NCBI GenBank assembly: GCA_017650045.1
Contig: JAGCFP010000034.1
Location: forward strand, 1 to 58,336
Reading direction: 5' to 3'
DNA: 58,336 nucleotides
Source: Bacteroidaceae bacterium
Lineage (GTDB): Bacteria; Bacteroidota; Bacteroidia; Bacteroidales; Bacteroidaceae
Shown: positions 9,837 to 18,430 of the stretch, piece by piece
Position numbering within the stretch: the stretch's first letter is position 1
Layout of the letters: each line of letters starts with the position of its first letter
The notes under the pieces: model-generated
Told to the model about the DNA's origin: nothing
Seen by the model: the letters and a program-made list of their open reading frames with translations, nothing else
Database searches by the model: none
Made by a program: the position numbers and the translations under genes

Positions 9837-10567
9837 TAGACATTCAAGCATCTATAGCCCGCTATCTTCGTGATAGCGGGCATTCTTTTATCCATCTTAA
9901 GGCAGTGCTCTTCGACATGGATGGCGTGCTTTTTGACTCCATGCCCTATCATGCCGATGCGTGGGTAGCCTCCATGGCCAAGTTCCATCTGCCCATGACG
10001 CGAGAAGTAGCCTTCCTCAATGAGGGGCGCACAGGCATGAACACCATCGCCATGATCTATAAGGAGAAATACGGCGTGGAGCCCAGCAAAGAGCTGGTTG
10101 ATCGCATCTATGAAGACAAGTGCCAAGAATTCTCCAAGCATCCAGAGCCCGATCGCATGCCAGGCGCCTACGAGCTCATCCAGCAGTTGCAAGCCGATGG
10201 CATCACCCCTGTCTTAGTGACAGGTAGTGGTCAGTACTCCCTCTTTGAGCGCATAGACCGCGTCTATTCTGGCATGTTCGCCCACGATAAGATGGTCACC
10301 GCCTACGATGTGCACCACGGCAAGCCCAATCCAGAGCCCTACCTCATGGGCCTTCAGAAAGCAGGCGTTTGTGCCAATGAGGCCATCGTGATAGAGAATG
10401 CCCCCATCGGCGTACAGGCAGGTGTGGCTGCAGATATCTTCACCATTGCCGTCAATACCGGTCCCTTGAACCCCGAAGTCCTTCTCAACGAGGGCGCCAA
10501 CCTACTCTACCCCTCTATGCAAGCCCTTTGCGACGGGTGGCAGGAGCTGAAGAAAGCACTACTATGA
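9833..10567 (+). CDS. HAD-superfamily hydrolase, beta-phosphoglucomutase-like
   Basis: 244 residues. Motif I is [21 protein letters not shown] with both catalytic Asp residues (about 28 and 30). VLVTGSG is motif [12 protein letters not shown] holds the motif III Lys, and [12 protein letters not shown] is motif IV. The cap and motif order fit the beta-phosphoglucomutase/sugar-phosphatase group; the substrate is unknown. The ATG overlaps the pgi TGA by 4 bp. About 22 residues precede motif I, and part of this stretch is encoded by a perfect 10-bp GC-rich hairpin (9857-9881) that resembles a terminator. I keep the long start because of the ATGA coupling and because related proteins often carry such an N-terminal extension, but there is no good ATG nearer to motif I. 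Confidence 0.85.
   Translation: MIDIQASIARYLRDSGHSFIHLKAVLFDMDGVLFDSMPYHADAWVASMAKFHLPMTREVAFLNEGRTGMNTIAMIYKEKYGVEPSKELVDRIYEDKCQEFSKHPEPDRMPGAYELIQQLQADGITPVLVTGSGQYSLFERIDRVYSGMFAHDKMVTAYDVHHGKPNPEPYLMGLQKAGVCANEAIVIENAPIGVQAGVAADIFTIAVNTGPLNPEVLLNEGANLLYPSMQALCDGWQELKKALL
9857..9881 (+). terminator. Terminator-like hairpin inside the 5' end of the HAD gene downstream of pgi
   Basis: Perfect 10-bp arms GCCCGCTATC (9857-9866) and GATAGCGGGC (9872-9881) around a 5-nt loop TTCGT, followed by ATTCTTTTATCC. By shape it is an intrinsic terminator 20 bp after the pgi stop, but it lies within codons 9-17 of the next gene. It may attenuate HAD expression relative to pgi. Confidence 0.55.
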
Positions 10568-10988
10568 ATTAAAACGTTACCTTTAAACACGTATAAATAT
10601 GCAATGTCCTCTGTGGAAATGCATAAAAATCTCTGGAGCGTAAATTCAGCCTCCCTCACGAGGGAGTTTTTACGCCCTCACGAGGGAGGTCAAATTTTAG
10701 AGTAAGGTAGAGGGTCCTCTCCCTTCTTTTCTTGCATATTTATGCAATGAAGCGTGTCTCGTATTCATTTATTTCATTTCAGTTTATTCAAAAAATACAC
10801 ACGCACTTCAATACCATCCTGAACCTGTAAATAGAATTTACTAAAATAAAACTTCGTTCTAAGCCTTAATGTATATGTGTGCACTAAAAATATAAAATAA
10901 TTGAAATGAAATAAAAGCCATCAAGCCTTATTGACTTAAATAACTAAAGTCATCGCTTTATTAGTTTACGTAAACATACTCAAATCTA
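10568..10988. other. 421-bp intergenic region with nested inverted repeats, between convergent genes
   Basis: No convincing gene. It holds a 12-bp inverted repeat (ATAAATATGCAA at 10593-10604 with its complement at 10732-10743). The right arm is part of a palindrome, TTGCATA-TT-TATGCAA (10732-10747). Between them are two copies of CCCTCACGAGGGAG (about 10653-10688), the first forming a 7-bp stem at 10651-10666. Outside is a 14-bp perfect inverted repeat, TTTATTTCATTTCA (10768-10781) with its complement (10902-10915). It separates the ends of the pgi-HAD and umuDC units, so bidirectional termination is one role; a decayed mobile repeat or a structured RNA are alternatives. Confidence 0.5.
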
Positions 10989-12284
10989 TTACACTAATTT
11001 GATAATTTCACTCCAACGTGTAGTAGAATTTTTACTTCGGAAGTCGTGCTTAATGGCATTGGCAAATACCTCGGCCTTGCCTTGCCCATTCTTCTGCTGG
11101 TACTGCTGGGCACCTAAGACCACGGTCTCTGTGCCCTGTGTGCGGTTGATATGGTCTATCACGGCATCGAGTCGCCGCATGCGCTGTATGGACTCGGCAT
11201 TGATGTCAAAAAGATCGGTCTGCAAGGGGGCTGTGGGCTGTATGCCCATCACAATCACGCCTGCCTTCTTGTAACGGTAGCCTGGTCGGTAGATCTTCTC
11301 TAATACTTCATGCGCTGCCTGAACTATCTGTATGGTGCTATTGGTGGGAGTGAGGAGTCGGGTTTCTTGCATGTTGCCGTATTGCAAAAGGTCCTCACGG
11401 AAGGGGTTGGTATGCAGGAACACGCTCACGATGCTTGCCACCGTGTTCTGCCTACGCAGTTTCTCGGCACAGCGTGCTGCATAATTGGCCACATGTGTGC
11501 GAAGGCTTTCTATGTCGTCCACCATGCCGTTGAAGCTACGACTGGTACAGATGCTTTTCTTGTCGCACAACTGCTCATTGGGCACGGCATCGGTACCATT
11601 CAGTTCTTTCCAGATGCGCAGGATGACGATGTTATTGAAGGTGGCATTCACCCATGTTTCTGACTTGTCTGCAAAGTCCAATGCCGTTTTTACGCCCAGT
11701 CCTTCCAGTCGGGATGCATACCTGCGGCCAATGCCCCACACGTCGCCAATGGGAAAGAGGCTCAGCGCCTTGCGCCTTTTCTCAGGAGTATCTATCACGC
11801 AACAATGACGGTATCCGCTATGCTTCTTGGAGAAATGACTGGCGACCTTCGCCAGCGTCTTGGTGGGTGCGATACCTATGCTGACGGGCATGCCCACCCC
11901 TTGTCTGATCTTCTGGTGCAGCGCCTCACCCCATTGCTTGTAATAGCTGCCACTAAAGCCTGAGAAATAGACGAAGCACTCATCTATGGAGTAGCGGAAG
12001 AAGGCAGGAGCGTCCTTGGCAATGAGACTCATTACCCTGCCCGTAAGCTCCCCATACAACTCGTAGTTGGAGGAGAACACGACGATCTTTTCATCGGGAA
12101 ACAATTCTGCCAACTGGTAGTATGGGGTGCCAGCCTTGATACCCAGAGCCTTCGCCTCGTTGCTACGCGCCACTACACAACCATCGTTGTTACTCAGCAC
12201 TACAACAGGCTTGCCTTCAAGGTCGGGGCGGAACACCCGTTCGCAGCTCACGTAACAGTTGTCACAGTCCACGATGCCATACAT
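10989..12284 (-). CDS. umuC: Y-family DNA polymerase, UmuC-like
   Basis: Error-prone translesion DNA polymerase subunit. 431 residues from the ATG at 12284, which lies 2 bp after the umuD stop. The catalytic acidic residues are visible: D6 in [17 protein letters not shown] and D101/E102 in [28 protein letters not shown] (31-45) is typical of UmuC. Helix-hairpin-helix ([19 protein letters not shown]) and little-finger regions follow, ending in a UmuC-type C-terminus. A longer frame (to 12329) overlaps umuD and is rejected. Together with UmuD it should form Pol V; activity would need RecA. Confidence 0.92.
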   Translation of the reverse strand: MYGIVDCDNCYVSCERVFRPDLEGKPVVVLSNNDGCVVARSNEAKALGIKAGTPYYQLAELFPDEKIVVFSSNYELYGELTGRVMSLIAKDAPAFFRYSIDECFVYFSGFSGSYYKQWGEALHQKIRQGVGMPVSIGIAPTKTLAKVASHFSKKHSGYRHCCVIDTPEKRRKALSLFPIGDVWGIGRRYASRLEGLGVKTALDFADKSETWVNATFNNIVILRIWKELNGTDAVPNEQLCDKKSICTSRSFNGMVDDIESLRTHVANYAARCAEKLRRQNTVASIVSVFLHTNPFREDLLQYGNMQETRLLTPTNSTIQIVQAAHEVLEKIYRPGYRYKKAGVIVMGIQPTAPLQTDLFDINAESIQRMRRLDAVIDHINRTQGTETVVLGAQQYQQKNGQGKAEVFANAIKHDFRSKNSTTRWSEIIKLV

Positions 12285-12286
12285 AC

Positions 12287-12730
12287 TCAGTGCCTCCACA
12301 TCTTGATGCTCCATATCACGACCCCCCACACGATAAAATTATCGCCAGCCTCGATGCGTATGGGCTGAAAATCACGGTTGGCTGGGCGCAACTCTATATA
12401 ACCCTCGGCCTTATGGCTGCGGTCAAGGTACTTGATGGTAAAGCCATCGTTCACCCATGCCACGACGATGTCGCCGTCCTCTGCCACTAATGAACGGTCG
12501 ATGACGATGAGGTCGCCTTCCCGTATGCCCGCCTCTATCATCGAGTCGCCTGCAATGCGCCCATAGAAGGTGGACTCCGGATGACGGAGCAGGTCTTTCA
12601 GATCGAGGCTCTCATGCATGTAATCATCTGCAGGACTGGGGAATCCTGCCATTATTTCTGTAGCCAACTGCAGCTCCATCTGGCTGAAGTCGGGCTTATA
12701 GAGAATTACTTCGGGGGTCTTGGTATCCAT
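12287..12730 (-). CDS. umuD: UmuD-like S24 peptidase (SOS mutagenesis accessory protein)
   Basis: 147 residues, the size of UmuD. The self-cleavage site is A28-G29 in [12 protein letters not shown], corresponding to Cys24-Gly25 of E. coli UmuD. The Ser-Lys dyad is S63 in [12 protein letters not shown] and K100 in GFTIKYLDR. RecA-stimulated self-cleavage would give active UmuD'. The gene starts only 48 bp after the tRNA-Arg gene on the same strand, with a hairpin between them. That leaves little room for a separate promoter, and I see no clear SOS box. Confidence 0.92.
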   Translation of the reverse strand: MDTKTPEVILYKPDFSQMELQLATEIMAGFPSPADDYMHESLDLKDLLRHPESTFYGRIAGDSMIEAGIREGDLIVIDRSLVAEDGDIVVAWVNDGFTIKYLDRSHKAEGYIELRPANRDFQPIRIEAGDNFIVWGVVIWSIKMWRH

Positions 12731-12746
12731 ATCCTTCTATTTGAAT

Positions 12747-12773
12747 AAAGGAGCTGCCTAAACAGCTCCTTTT
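12747..12773 (-). terminator. Hairpin between tRNA-Arg and umuD
   Basis: Perfect 10-bp arms AAAGGAGCTG (12747-12756) and CAGCTCCTTT (12763-12772) with a 6-nt loop. On the minus strand it follows the tRNA 3' end directly and is followed by ATTC rather than a long T run, so it may terminate the tRNA transcript only partly. Confidence 0.6.
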
Positions 12774-12778
12774 ATGAG

Positions 12779-12852
12779 TGACCCGGGCGGGATTCAAACC
12801 CGCGACCTTCAGAACCGGAATCTGACGCTCTATTCAGCTAAGCTACCAGGCC
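12779..12852 (-). tRNA. tRNA-Arg (anticodon CCG)
   Basis: 74 nt on the minus strand folding as a cloverleaf. The acceptor stem GGCCTGG pairs with CCGGGTC (two G-U pairs). The D arm contains AGCTTAGCTGAATAGAGC. The anticodon stem is TCAGA/TCTGA with loop TTCCGGT, giving CCG, which reads the Arg codon CGG. The T stem GCGGG/CCCGC holds loop TTTGAAT. The discriminator base is A at 12779. The 3' CCA is not encoded. A strong promoter lies just upstream. Confidence 0.96.
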
Positions 12853-12871
12853 ATAAACGGTGATCTGCGCA

Positions 12872-12903
12872 CAAAGATATACAAAAGAAGAGAAACAGAC
12901 AAA
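12872..12903 (-). promoter_or_regulatory. Promoter of tRNA-Arg
   Basis: On the minus strand TTTG (12903-12900) is followed after 20 bp by TATCTTTG (12879-12872), an excellent match to the Bacteroidetes -33/-7 pair. Transcription should start about 15 nt before the mature tRNA. Confidence 0.75.
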
Positions 12904-13021
12904 TGTTAAGGAGTTATATTATTGAGCGCATAATCTGTTATTTTGAACAGACTTATACAAAATACGCATGCAAAATGTCAAAATATTCCTCATTTTTGTG
13001 TCACTATAAATAAAAAAGCGC

Positions 13022-13029
13022 TATCTTTG
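13022..13029 (+). promoter_or_regulatory. -7 box of asnA
   Basis: TATCTTTG, a match to TAnnTTTG, 25 bp before the asnA ATG. A TTTTTG at 12993-12998 is a possible -33 box with a slightly long spacing (23 bp). Confidence 0.6.
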
Positions 13030-13054
13030 CAAACAAAATTGAAATATTATTGAC

Positions 13055-14089
13055 ATGCATCTAATTAAACCTGAACATTATGAACCACTGCTTGGCTTGA
13101 AGCAAACAGAACAAGGCATCAAGCAGATCAAGGATTTCTTCCAAGTGAATCTCTCTACGGAATTAAGGTTGCGCCGTGTAACTGCCCCACTTTTTGTATT
13201 GCAAGGAACCGGTCTGAATGACGACCTGAACGGTATAGAACGTGCGGTGTCTTTCCCCATCAAAGATATGGATGGAGCCATAGCGGAGGTAGTACATTCA
13301 CTGGCAAAATGGAAACGTGTGACTTTGGCAGAATATCATATAGAACCTGGCTATGGCATCTACACAGACATGAATGCCATACGGGCCGACGAGGAACTGG
13401 ATAACCTCCACTCTCTTTATGTGGATCAATGGGACTGGGAAAGAGTCATCACTCCTGAAGACCGCAACGTGGAGTTCCTGAAGCGTACAGTGTGTCGTAT
13501 CTATGCCGCTATGCTGCGTACAGAGTTTATGGTGTATGAGCTTTATCCACAGATGAAACCTTGCCTCCCTCGCACCATCCACTTCATCCATGCTGAGGAA
13601 CTGCGACAGCTTTATCCGCATTTGGATGCCAAGGAACGTGAGGATGCCATCACCAAAAAGCATGGCGCCGTGTTTATCATCGGTATAGGTTGCAAGTTGG
13701 GCGATGGGAAAAAACACGATGGGCGTGCCCCTGATTATGATGACTATACCACCCCTGGACTCAACGGGTTGCCTGGACTTAATGGCGACTTGTTGCTGTG
13801 GAATCCAGTATTAGACAGATCGATGGAGCTTTCTTCCATGGGTATCAGAGTTAATAAGGAGGTGATGCTCCAGCAACTGAAGGAAGAAGGTCAGGAGAAC
13901 CGTCTGCAGTATTATTTCCACAAACGACTGGTGGAAGGTACACTTCCACTGACCATTGGTGGTGGTATCGGACAGAGTCGCTTGTGTATGTACTACCTGA
14001 GAAAGGCACATATCGGTGAGATTCAAGCCAGCATCTGGCCAGAAGCCATGAGACAGGAATGTGAGGCGCTCAATATACACCTTATATAA
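13055..14089 (+). CDS. asnA: Aspartate-ammonia ligase (asparagine synthetase A)
   Basis: ATP-dependent synthesis of asparagine from aspartate and ammonia, forming AMP. 344 residues, the typical AsnA length. It has the class II synthetase-like core: LRLRRVTAPLFVLQGTGLND (about 32-51), GIYTDMNAIR (about 107-116), the Gly-rich GLNGLPGLNGDLLLWNP (about 234-250) and the C-terminal GGGIGQSRLCMYYL (about 309-322). It is divergent from the tRNA-Arg gene and 9 bp upstream of ung, so the two are probably one transcript. Confidence 0.96.
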   Translation: MHLIKPEHYEPLLGLKQTEQGIKQIKDFFQVNLSTELRLRRVTAPLFVLQGTGLNDDLNGIERAVSFPIKDMDGAIAEVVHSLAKWKRVTLAEYHIEPGYGIYTDMNAIRADEELDNLHSLYVDQWDWERVITPEDRNVEFLKRTVCRIYAAMLRTEFMVYELYPQMKPCLPRTIHFIHAEELRQLYPHLDAKEREDAITKKHGAVFIIGIGCKLGDGKKHDGRAPDYDDYTTPGLNGLPGLNGDLLLWNPVLDRSMELSSMGIRVNKEVMLQQLKEEGQENRLQYYFHKRLVEGTLPLTIGGGIGQSRLCMYYLRKAHIGEIQASIWPEAMRQECEALNIHLI

Positions 14090-14098
14090 TATATAGGC

Positions 14099-14761
14099 AT
14101 GAACGTACAGATAGAAGAGAGTTGGAAGCAGCGCCTGCAAACGGAATTTGATAAGCCCTACTTTGAGGCACTGACATCCTTTGTGCGTGAGGAATACGGT
14201 AAGGGACGCTGCTATCCACCCGGAAAACTGATCTTCAACGCCTTCAACCTCTGTCCGTTCGACCAAGTAAAAGTGGTGCTTATCGGCCAGGATCCTTACC
14301 ATGAGCCCGGACAAGCCATGGGACTATGTTTCTCGGTAAATGACGGTATCCTATTCCCTCCTTCCTTGCAGAATATCTTCAAGGAAATAGCAGACGATAT
14401 AGGTACACCCATTCCTACAAGTGGTGACTTGACACGATGGGCCAAGCAAGGAGTGATGCTGCTGAATGCCACACTAACCGTACGTGAGCATCAGGCAGGT
14501 TCGCATCAAGGAAGAGGCTGGGAGACGTTTACGGATGCTGTGATACAAACTTTGGCACGTGAAAGAGAACATTTGGTATTTATCCTTTGGGGTAGCTATG
14601 CCCAGAAAAAGGGAGCATTCATCGACAAAAGCAAACACCTGATACTCACCTCTGCACATCCATCTCCCCTCTCTGCTTATAGAGGGTTTTTCGGGAATAA
14701 GCATTTTTCTCAAGCAAATGCTTATCTTCAGGCAAACGGAATAGAACCAATTCATTGGTAA
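14099..14761 (+). CDS. ung: Uracil-DNA glycosylase
   Basis: Removes uracil from DNA, the first step of base-excision repair. 220 residues, standard family 1 length. The water-activating loop is VLIGQDPYHEPGQAMGLCFS with catalytic D65. The leucine-loop motif is SAHPSPLSAYRGFFGNKHFS with H187. LLNATLTVR (121-129) is the third conserved element. It lies directly after asnA and is followed by a structured intergenic element facing lptD. Confidence 0.97.
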   Translation: MNVQIEESWKQRLQTEFDKPYFEALTSFVREEYGKGRCYPPGKLIFNAFNLCPFDQVKVVLIGQDPYHEPGQAMGLCFSVNDGILFPPSLQNIFKEIADDIGTPIPTSGDLTRWAKQGVMLLNATLTVREHQAGSHQGRGWETFTDAVIQTLAREREHLVFILWGSYAQKKGAFIDKSKHLILTSAHPSPLSAYRGFFGNKHFSQANAYLQANGIEPIHW

Positions 14762-14985
14762 CAAGCAACGAGCGAAGCGATGTTGCGCCAAGAACCCGAC
14801 CTCATTTTTGGAGCGTTAAAAAAATCAGGAAAGTTTTTCGTTAAAAAGCGCGGGCTGTTTGAGCAAGCGAAGCTTGCGAGTTTTCGCGCTTTAGAAAAAC
14901 GTGAGTGATTTTTAGTGGAAAAAATGCAGTCGGCGTGTTTTCTTTGGTTCGTTTCTTTTGCACGAGCAAAAGAAATGAACAGTCA
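14762..14985. repeat. Structured intergenic element between convergent ung and lptD
   Basis: 224 bp with three nested or tandem hairpins. An outer pair AAAGCGCG/CGCGCTTT (14845-14852/14885-14892) encloses a perfect GCAAGC-GAA-GCTTGC (14863-14877). A 15-bp stem with one G-T pair (14947-14961 with 14966-14980, loop ACGA) ends next to the lptD stop. The last can serve as a bidirectional terminator for both genes. The base composition and motifs such as CGAGCGAAGCGA look like a dispersed extragenic element of this group, but no second copy is in the window. Confidence 0.5.
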
Positions 14986-17760
14986 TCAATACCACCGAAT
15001 ATTACTTTGCGTCTGACTACGCTGATCCCATTTCAAGTCTTGCAGGATGTTGGCAGTAGCACGGATGGTAAAGTTGTAATACTTATAGACACCAAAGGGA
15101 GAGATACTGGCAGTCATGGTGAAGCAGTGAAGATCACGCGACAAGTTGAAAGCAGTTTGTATCACCTTCTTGTTCTCAAAGTCGTAACCCGAATTGAACG
15201 ACATGGCCCACTTATTAGAGAATCTCACATTACCATTGATGTTGAGTGAATTCAGCTTAAAGCTATAAGGATAGCGCATGTTGTGCGGATTGATGGGCTT
15301 GGTGCGGTCCTCAGAGATATTAAAGCCCGTACTCAAATTCACGTTCCACTGAAGGTTATATGCCTGATAACCATCAGCACCTGCTTCTGCCTTAACTTTC
15401 TTCTTTTGTGGAGGATTGTTAGGATCTGCAGGTGGAGTTTCACCCTCCTGTCCATCGCCGTTCTGTGCAGTATCACCTTCTGCCTCTTCTTTCTTTCCCG
15501 TAAAGAAGGCAACGATTTTCTTCCACGTCTGATTATTAAGGTTATAATTGAAAGAGGTACCATAACCTTGGAAACGGCCAAAACGGCCATACGACCACTC
15601 CGTACGGTCACCTACTACAACATTACCGTTCTTGTCGAACTCATACGCATAAGTGGCAAAGACGGCACTCATACTGAACGTATAGCTCTTGGTAAGCTTG
15701 AGACGCAAGTTCATGTTCAAATTGCTCCATGGCTGTTTCTTCGCAGCCAAGTTGTAAGAGATAGAAGCACCCAATTCATCGATCAAGCTGACTTTATGGA
15801 TAGAGTCGTTCTTGTCGCGGTATTTCATCTCCAAATTGTTCGACAGCGACATATTGACACTACCGCTCTTTCCTGAAAAGCTGGGACTGAACAACTGGCC
15901 GTCATAATAGGAATAACGCACGGTATCCATCTGTCCTGTCATATTGGGCTTATAATAAGTACCATAATACCCGAAAAAGTCGGACGTGAAATCAGGAGTG
16001 GCGCTCAAGCTGACATTGGGTGTCATGATATGCCTAATCTGTATATCCCGCTTCTTCATGATAATAGGTTTATACATCGCATAAACCTTGGTGTTCACTC
16101 CTAAGGTAACATTAAAGTCGTACACACGATTGAAGCCATAAACGGTGTCTTTCTTCAAGACATTATTTTCCCTATCCCAATCTTGTTCCACCTTATGTGT
16201 ATACCATCGTTCGGTGTAATTGACGGTCGGAGTGACATTGAAGTACCTGAAAAGCGTAAAAGTGGCACTGACTGGTACGATATGCTGCATACCGTTCTGC
16301 CAATCCCTCACCAGATTCTGCTTAAACAGCAAGTTGTCCTTCGTCTTGATGCTATTGGAAAGACGACCGCTATAACGCACGTTGATCTTCTCATACCAGC
16401 GTTCATTTCCCACAGCACGCTTGCGCTTAAAGGGGAAGATCGTACTCAAAGAGATGTTCAAATCTGGCAAAGTCATAGCGATGGAAGAATCTCGCATGGT
16501 TTGCGCGATGTTCATCGTGGCAGAGATATTCAATTTCTGATCAGGGAAATTGCGCGAATAGCTCACACTGGAAGTCTTGGTATTCTGCGACATCGCCTGC
16601 GCATTATACAAGTTGCCAATATTTGTACGCTCATAGCTGCTGGTGGAGAAGTTCACACTGGCAGTAAAGGTAGAGTTTGGATTGGCCTTAGCATCCTGAC
16701 GATGTGACCACACAATCTTGAAGTCCTTGGTTTCAGAAAAGTCGGGCAACCCCTTATCACCAGTCTTTGTCACCTGATAGTCGGCCTGTATGGTACCCGA
16801 ATAGCGATAGCGCTTCACATAGTTAGAGGCGGCACTAAGCGACCAAGATCCTTTCGTAAAGATATTACCCGTAAGCCTAAGGTCCATCTTATCGCTGATG
16901 GCAAAGTAATAACCACCATCCGTCAGACCGAAACCTCGATTGGAATCATCCATATAGGTTGGCATGATGAAACCCGAGGAATAACTGCTATTGAACGGGA
17001 AGAAAAAGAACGGCACCGCAATGGGGAGAGGAACATCTTCCACCACCAAATAAGCGGGGCCTGTCACCACGTTCTTCTTAGGTCTGACCTTCGCATACGT
17101 CAACTGCAGATAGAAATGCGGATGCTCATGATTGTCGCATGTGGTATAGCGACCATCTTTCAGATAAATCTCATTACCACTACCCTTCTTTGCATTGTTG
17201 CCTATCACATAACCTTCGCCTTGCTGACTCTCGATATTGGCGATGATACCCTTCTTGCTATTGAAATTGTAACGGATTGTTTGGGTTTCATAGGAGGTAT
17301 CACCTTCCTTGAAGATTGGGATACCTTTGGAAACGCCTGTAGAATCAGAAACACCATGCGCAAACACCGTACTACTGTCCATGTTCATCGTGATGACATC
17401 GGCAGAAAGTTCGATCTGCTGATAATTGATTTTTCCACTTCCATACAAGTGTGCGAATCCTCCTTGCGTGAATGTCACGGAATCGTTGGCTTCATACGTA
17501 ACAGGGGCTTCCAACTGGTCTTTCTTCGTAATGGTGGTATCTGGTCTGACGGTCAGAGAGTCGGTAAGCGGTAGTGTCAAAGAATCGGGTGCTGCGGTAT
17601 TGATGGAATCATTCAATGTAGGAGGAGTCGCATTACGATCCCTTCTACGTTGCGCCATAGCATCATTGCTTACTACAGCGAGTAGTAAGAACAACAGAAA
17701 CAATATGAATATCTTTGACTTCAAATATTCCAAAACAAACAATTTGCCATTAAGCGACAA
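14986..17760 (-). CDS. lptD: LptD-like LPS-assembly outer-membrane protein
   Basis: 924 residues. A signal peptide spans about residues 16-36 (hydrophobic run, then AMAQ). It is followed by a Ser/Thr/Asp-rich linker, an OstA-like periplasmic region (about 85-230, with LYGSGKINYQQIELSADVI and RYTTCDNHEHPHFYLQ) and a large beta-barrel (about 250-924) ending in the aromatic residues IRWY. In Bacteroidetes this is the translocon that places LPS/LOS in the outer leaflet. The low-complexity stretch near residues 770-800 (acidic, then PADPNNPPQKKKVKAE) looks like a loop insertion. It follows the HD gene by 51 bp on the same strand. Family assignment is confident; the exact partner LptE is not seen here. 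Confidence 0.85.
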   Translation of the reverse strand: MSLNGKLFVLEYLKSKIFILFLLFLLLAVVSNDAMAQRRRDRNATPPTLNDSINTAAPDSLTLPLTDSLTVRPDTTITKKDQLEAPVTYEANDSVTFTQGGFAHLYGSGKINYQQIELSADVITMNMDSSTVFAHGVSDSTGVSKGIPIFKEGDTSYETQTIRYNFNSKKGIIANIESQQGEGYVIGNNAKKGSGNEIYLKDGRYTTCDNHEHPHFYLQLTYAKVRPKKNVVTGPAYLVVEDVPLPIAVPFFFFPFNSSYSSGFIMPTYMDDSNRGFGLTDGGYYFAISDKMDLRLTGNIFTKGSWSLSAASNYVKRYRYSGTIQADYQVTKTGDKGLPDFSETKDFKIVWSHRQDAKANPNSTFTASVNFSTSSYERTNIGNLYNAQAMSQNTKTSSVSYSRNFPDQKLNISATMNIAQTMRDSSIAMTLPDLNISLSTIFPFKRKRAVGNERWYEKINVRYSGRLSNSIKTKDNLLFKQNLVRDWQNGMQHIVPVSATFTLFRYFNVTPTVNYTERWYTHKVEQDWDRENNVLKKDTVYGFNRVYDFNVTLGVNTKVYAMYKPIIMKKRDIQIRHIMTPNVSLSATPDFTSDFFGYYGTYYKPNMTGQMDTVRYSYYDGQLFSPSFSGKSGSVNMSLSNNLEMKYRDKNDSIHKVSLIDELGASISYNLAAKKQPWSNLNMNLRLKLTKSYTFSMSAVFATYAYEFDKNGNVVVGDRTEWSYGRFGRFQGYGTSFNYNLNNQTWKKIVAFFTGKKEEAEGDTAQNGDGQEGETPPADPNNPPQKKKVKAEAGADGYQAYNLQWNVNLSTGFNISEDRTKPINPHNMRYPYSFKLNSLNINGNVRFSNKWAMSFNSGYDFENKKVIQTAFNLSRDLHCFTMTASISPFGVYKYYNFTIRATANILQDLKWDQRSQTQSNIRWY

Positions 17761-17811
17761 AAATACGCATTTTAGCTGTATTATCAGTCTTTTTAAACCA
17801 AATTTAGCACT

Positions 17812-18348
17812 CTAAAGGAAGTCTTTGCACCATTTATCAAATCTTTCCAAGCCATCATCCCCAAATTTCAACAGACTCCGACGTGCCTCTTCCACCGTTT
17901 TCTCATGTTCCAGACGAGTCTTGGAAAAGAACTTATCTGCAAAACAGATGACCTGTTCTTCTAAGGAAACTGGCAGCATATCCCGTTGTGATAAGGGTAA
18001 TCTCTGCTGATTTATATTGGCTAAAGAAATACCTGCTCCCGTATGTCGCTCACAAACCAATGCATGAAGAGGAAAACCTTCCTTACGAACCAATTCTGCA
18101 CCCAAAAGCCCATGACGAATATATGGCTCTGTTCCGAAACAATAGATACGAGGAGCATCTGTCAGAAAGATACCAATGTCATGAAGCATGGATGCTTCGT
18201 ACAAGAAAGATTCATCAAGACGAAACTCTGGATGAGCTTTAGCAATGGCAAGTGCCTTTTCTGCCACTTTCTGACTATGTATCAAAAGGATGTTTTTCAG
18301 TTCGTTCTCCTCTGGATAATAGATATTTATCAAATCTAATGGATTCAT
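17812..18348 (-). CDS. HD-domain phosphohydrolase
   Basis: 178 residues with a metal-binding HD domain: H25 in LLIHSQKVA, H56-D57 in MLHDIG, and D138 in CFADKFFSKT. IRHGLLGAELVRKEGFP and CERHTGAG are typical of small, uncharacterised HDIG proteins of Bacteroidales. The substrate is unknown; nucleotides or phosphoester metabolites are possible. It precedes lptD on the same strand and is probably co-transcribed with it. A TATCTTCG -7-like element (18375-18368) lies about 20 bp upstream, divergent from the amidase promoter. Confidence 0.85.
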   Translation of the reverse strand: MNPLDLINIYYPEENELKNILLIHSQKVAEKALAIAKAHPEFRLDESFLYEASMLHDIGIFLTDAPRIYCFGTEPYIRHGLLGAELVRKEGFPLHALVCERHTGAGISLANINQQRLPLSQRDMLPVSLEEQVICFADKFFSKTRLEHEKTVEEARRSLLKFGDDGLERFDKWCKDFL

Positions 18349-18367
18349 TCTTCATACAATTTTAGTG

Positions 18368-18419
18368 CGAAGATACAAAGTTTTCATGAATTTGCACTAT
18401 CTTTGTAGTGCTTAAGCAC
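18368..18419. promoter_or_regulatory. Divergent promoters with two overlapping palindromes before the amidase gene
   Basis: TATCTTCG on the minus strand (18375-18368) serves the HD gene and TATCTTTG on the plus strand (18398-18405) serves the amidase gene. The plus -7 box sits inside GCACTA-TCTTTG-TAGTGC (18394-18411). A perfect 12-bp palindrome GTGCTTAAGCAC (18408-18419) overlaps it and covers the expected start site. An operator or a leader hairpin is possible. Confidence 0.5.
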
Positions 18420-18430
18420 GAGAAAGATTA

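Noticed and set aside
10989-12904. Genomic island at the tRNA-Arg gene
   Set aside because: There is no integrase, no duplicated tRNA end seen, and umuDC has ordinary composition for the window.
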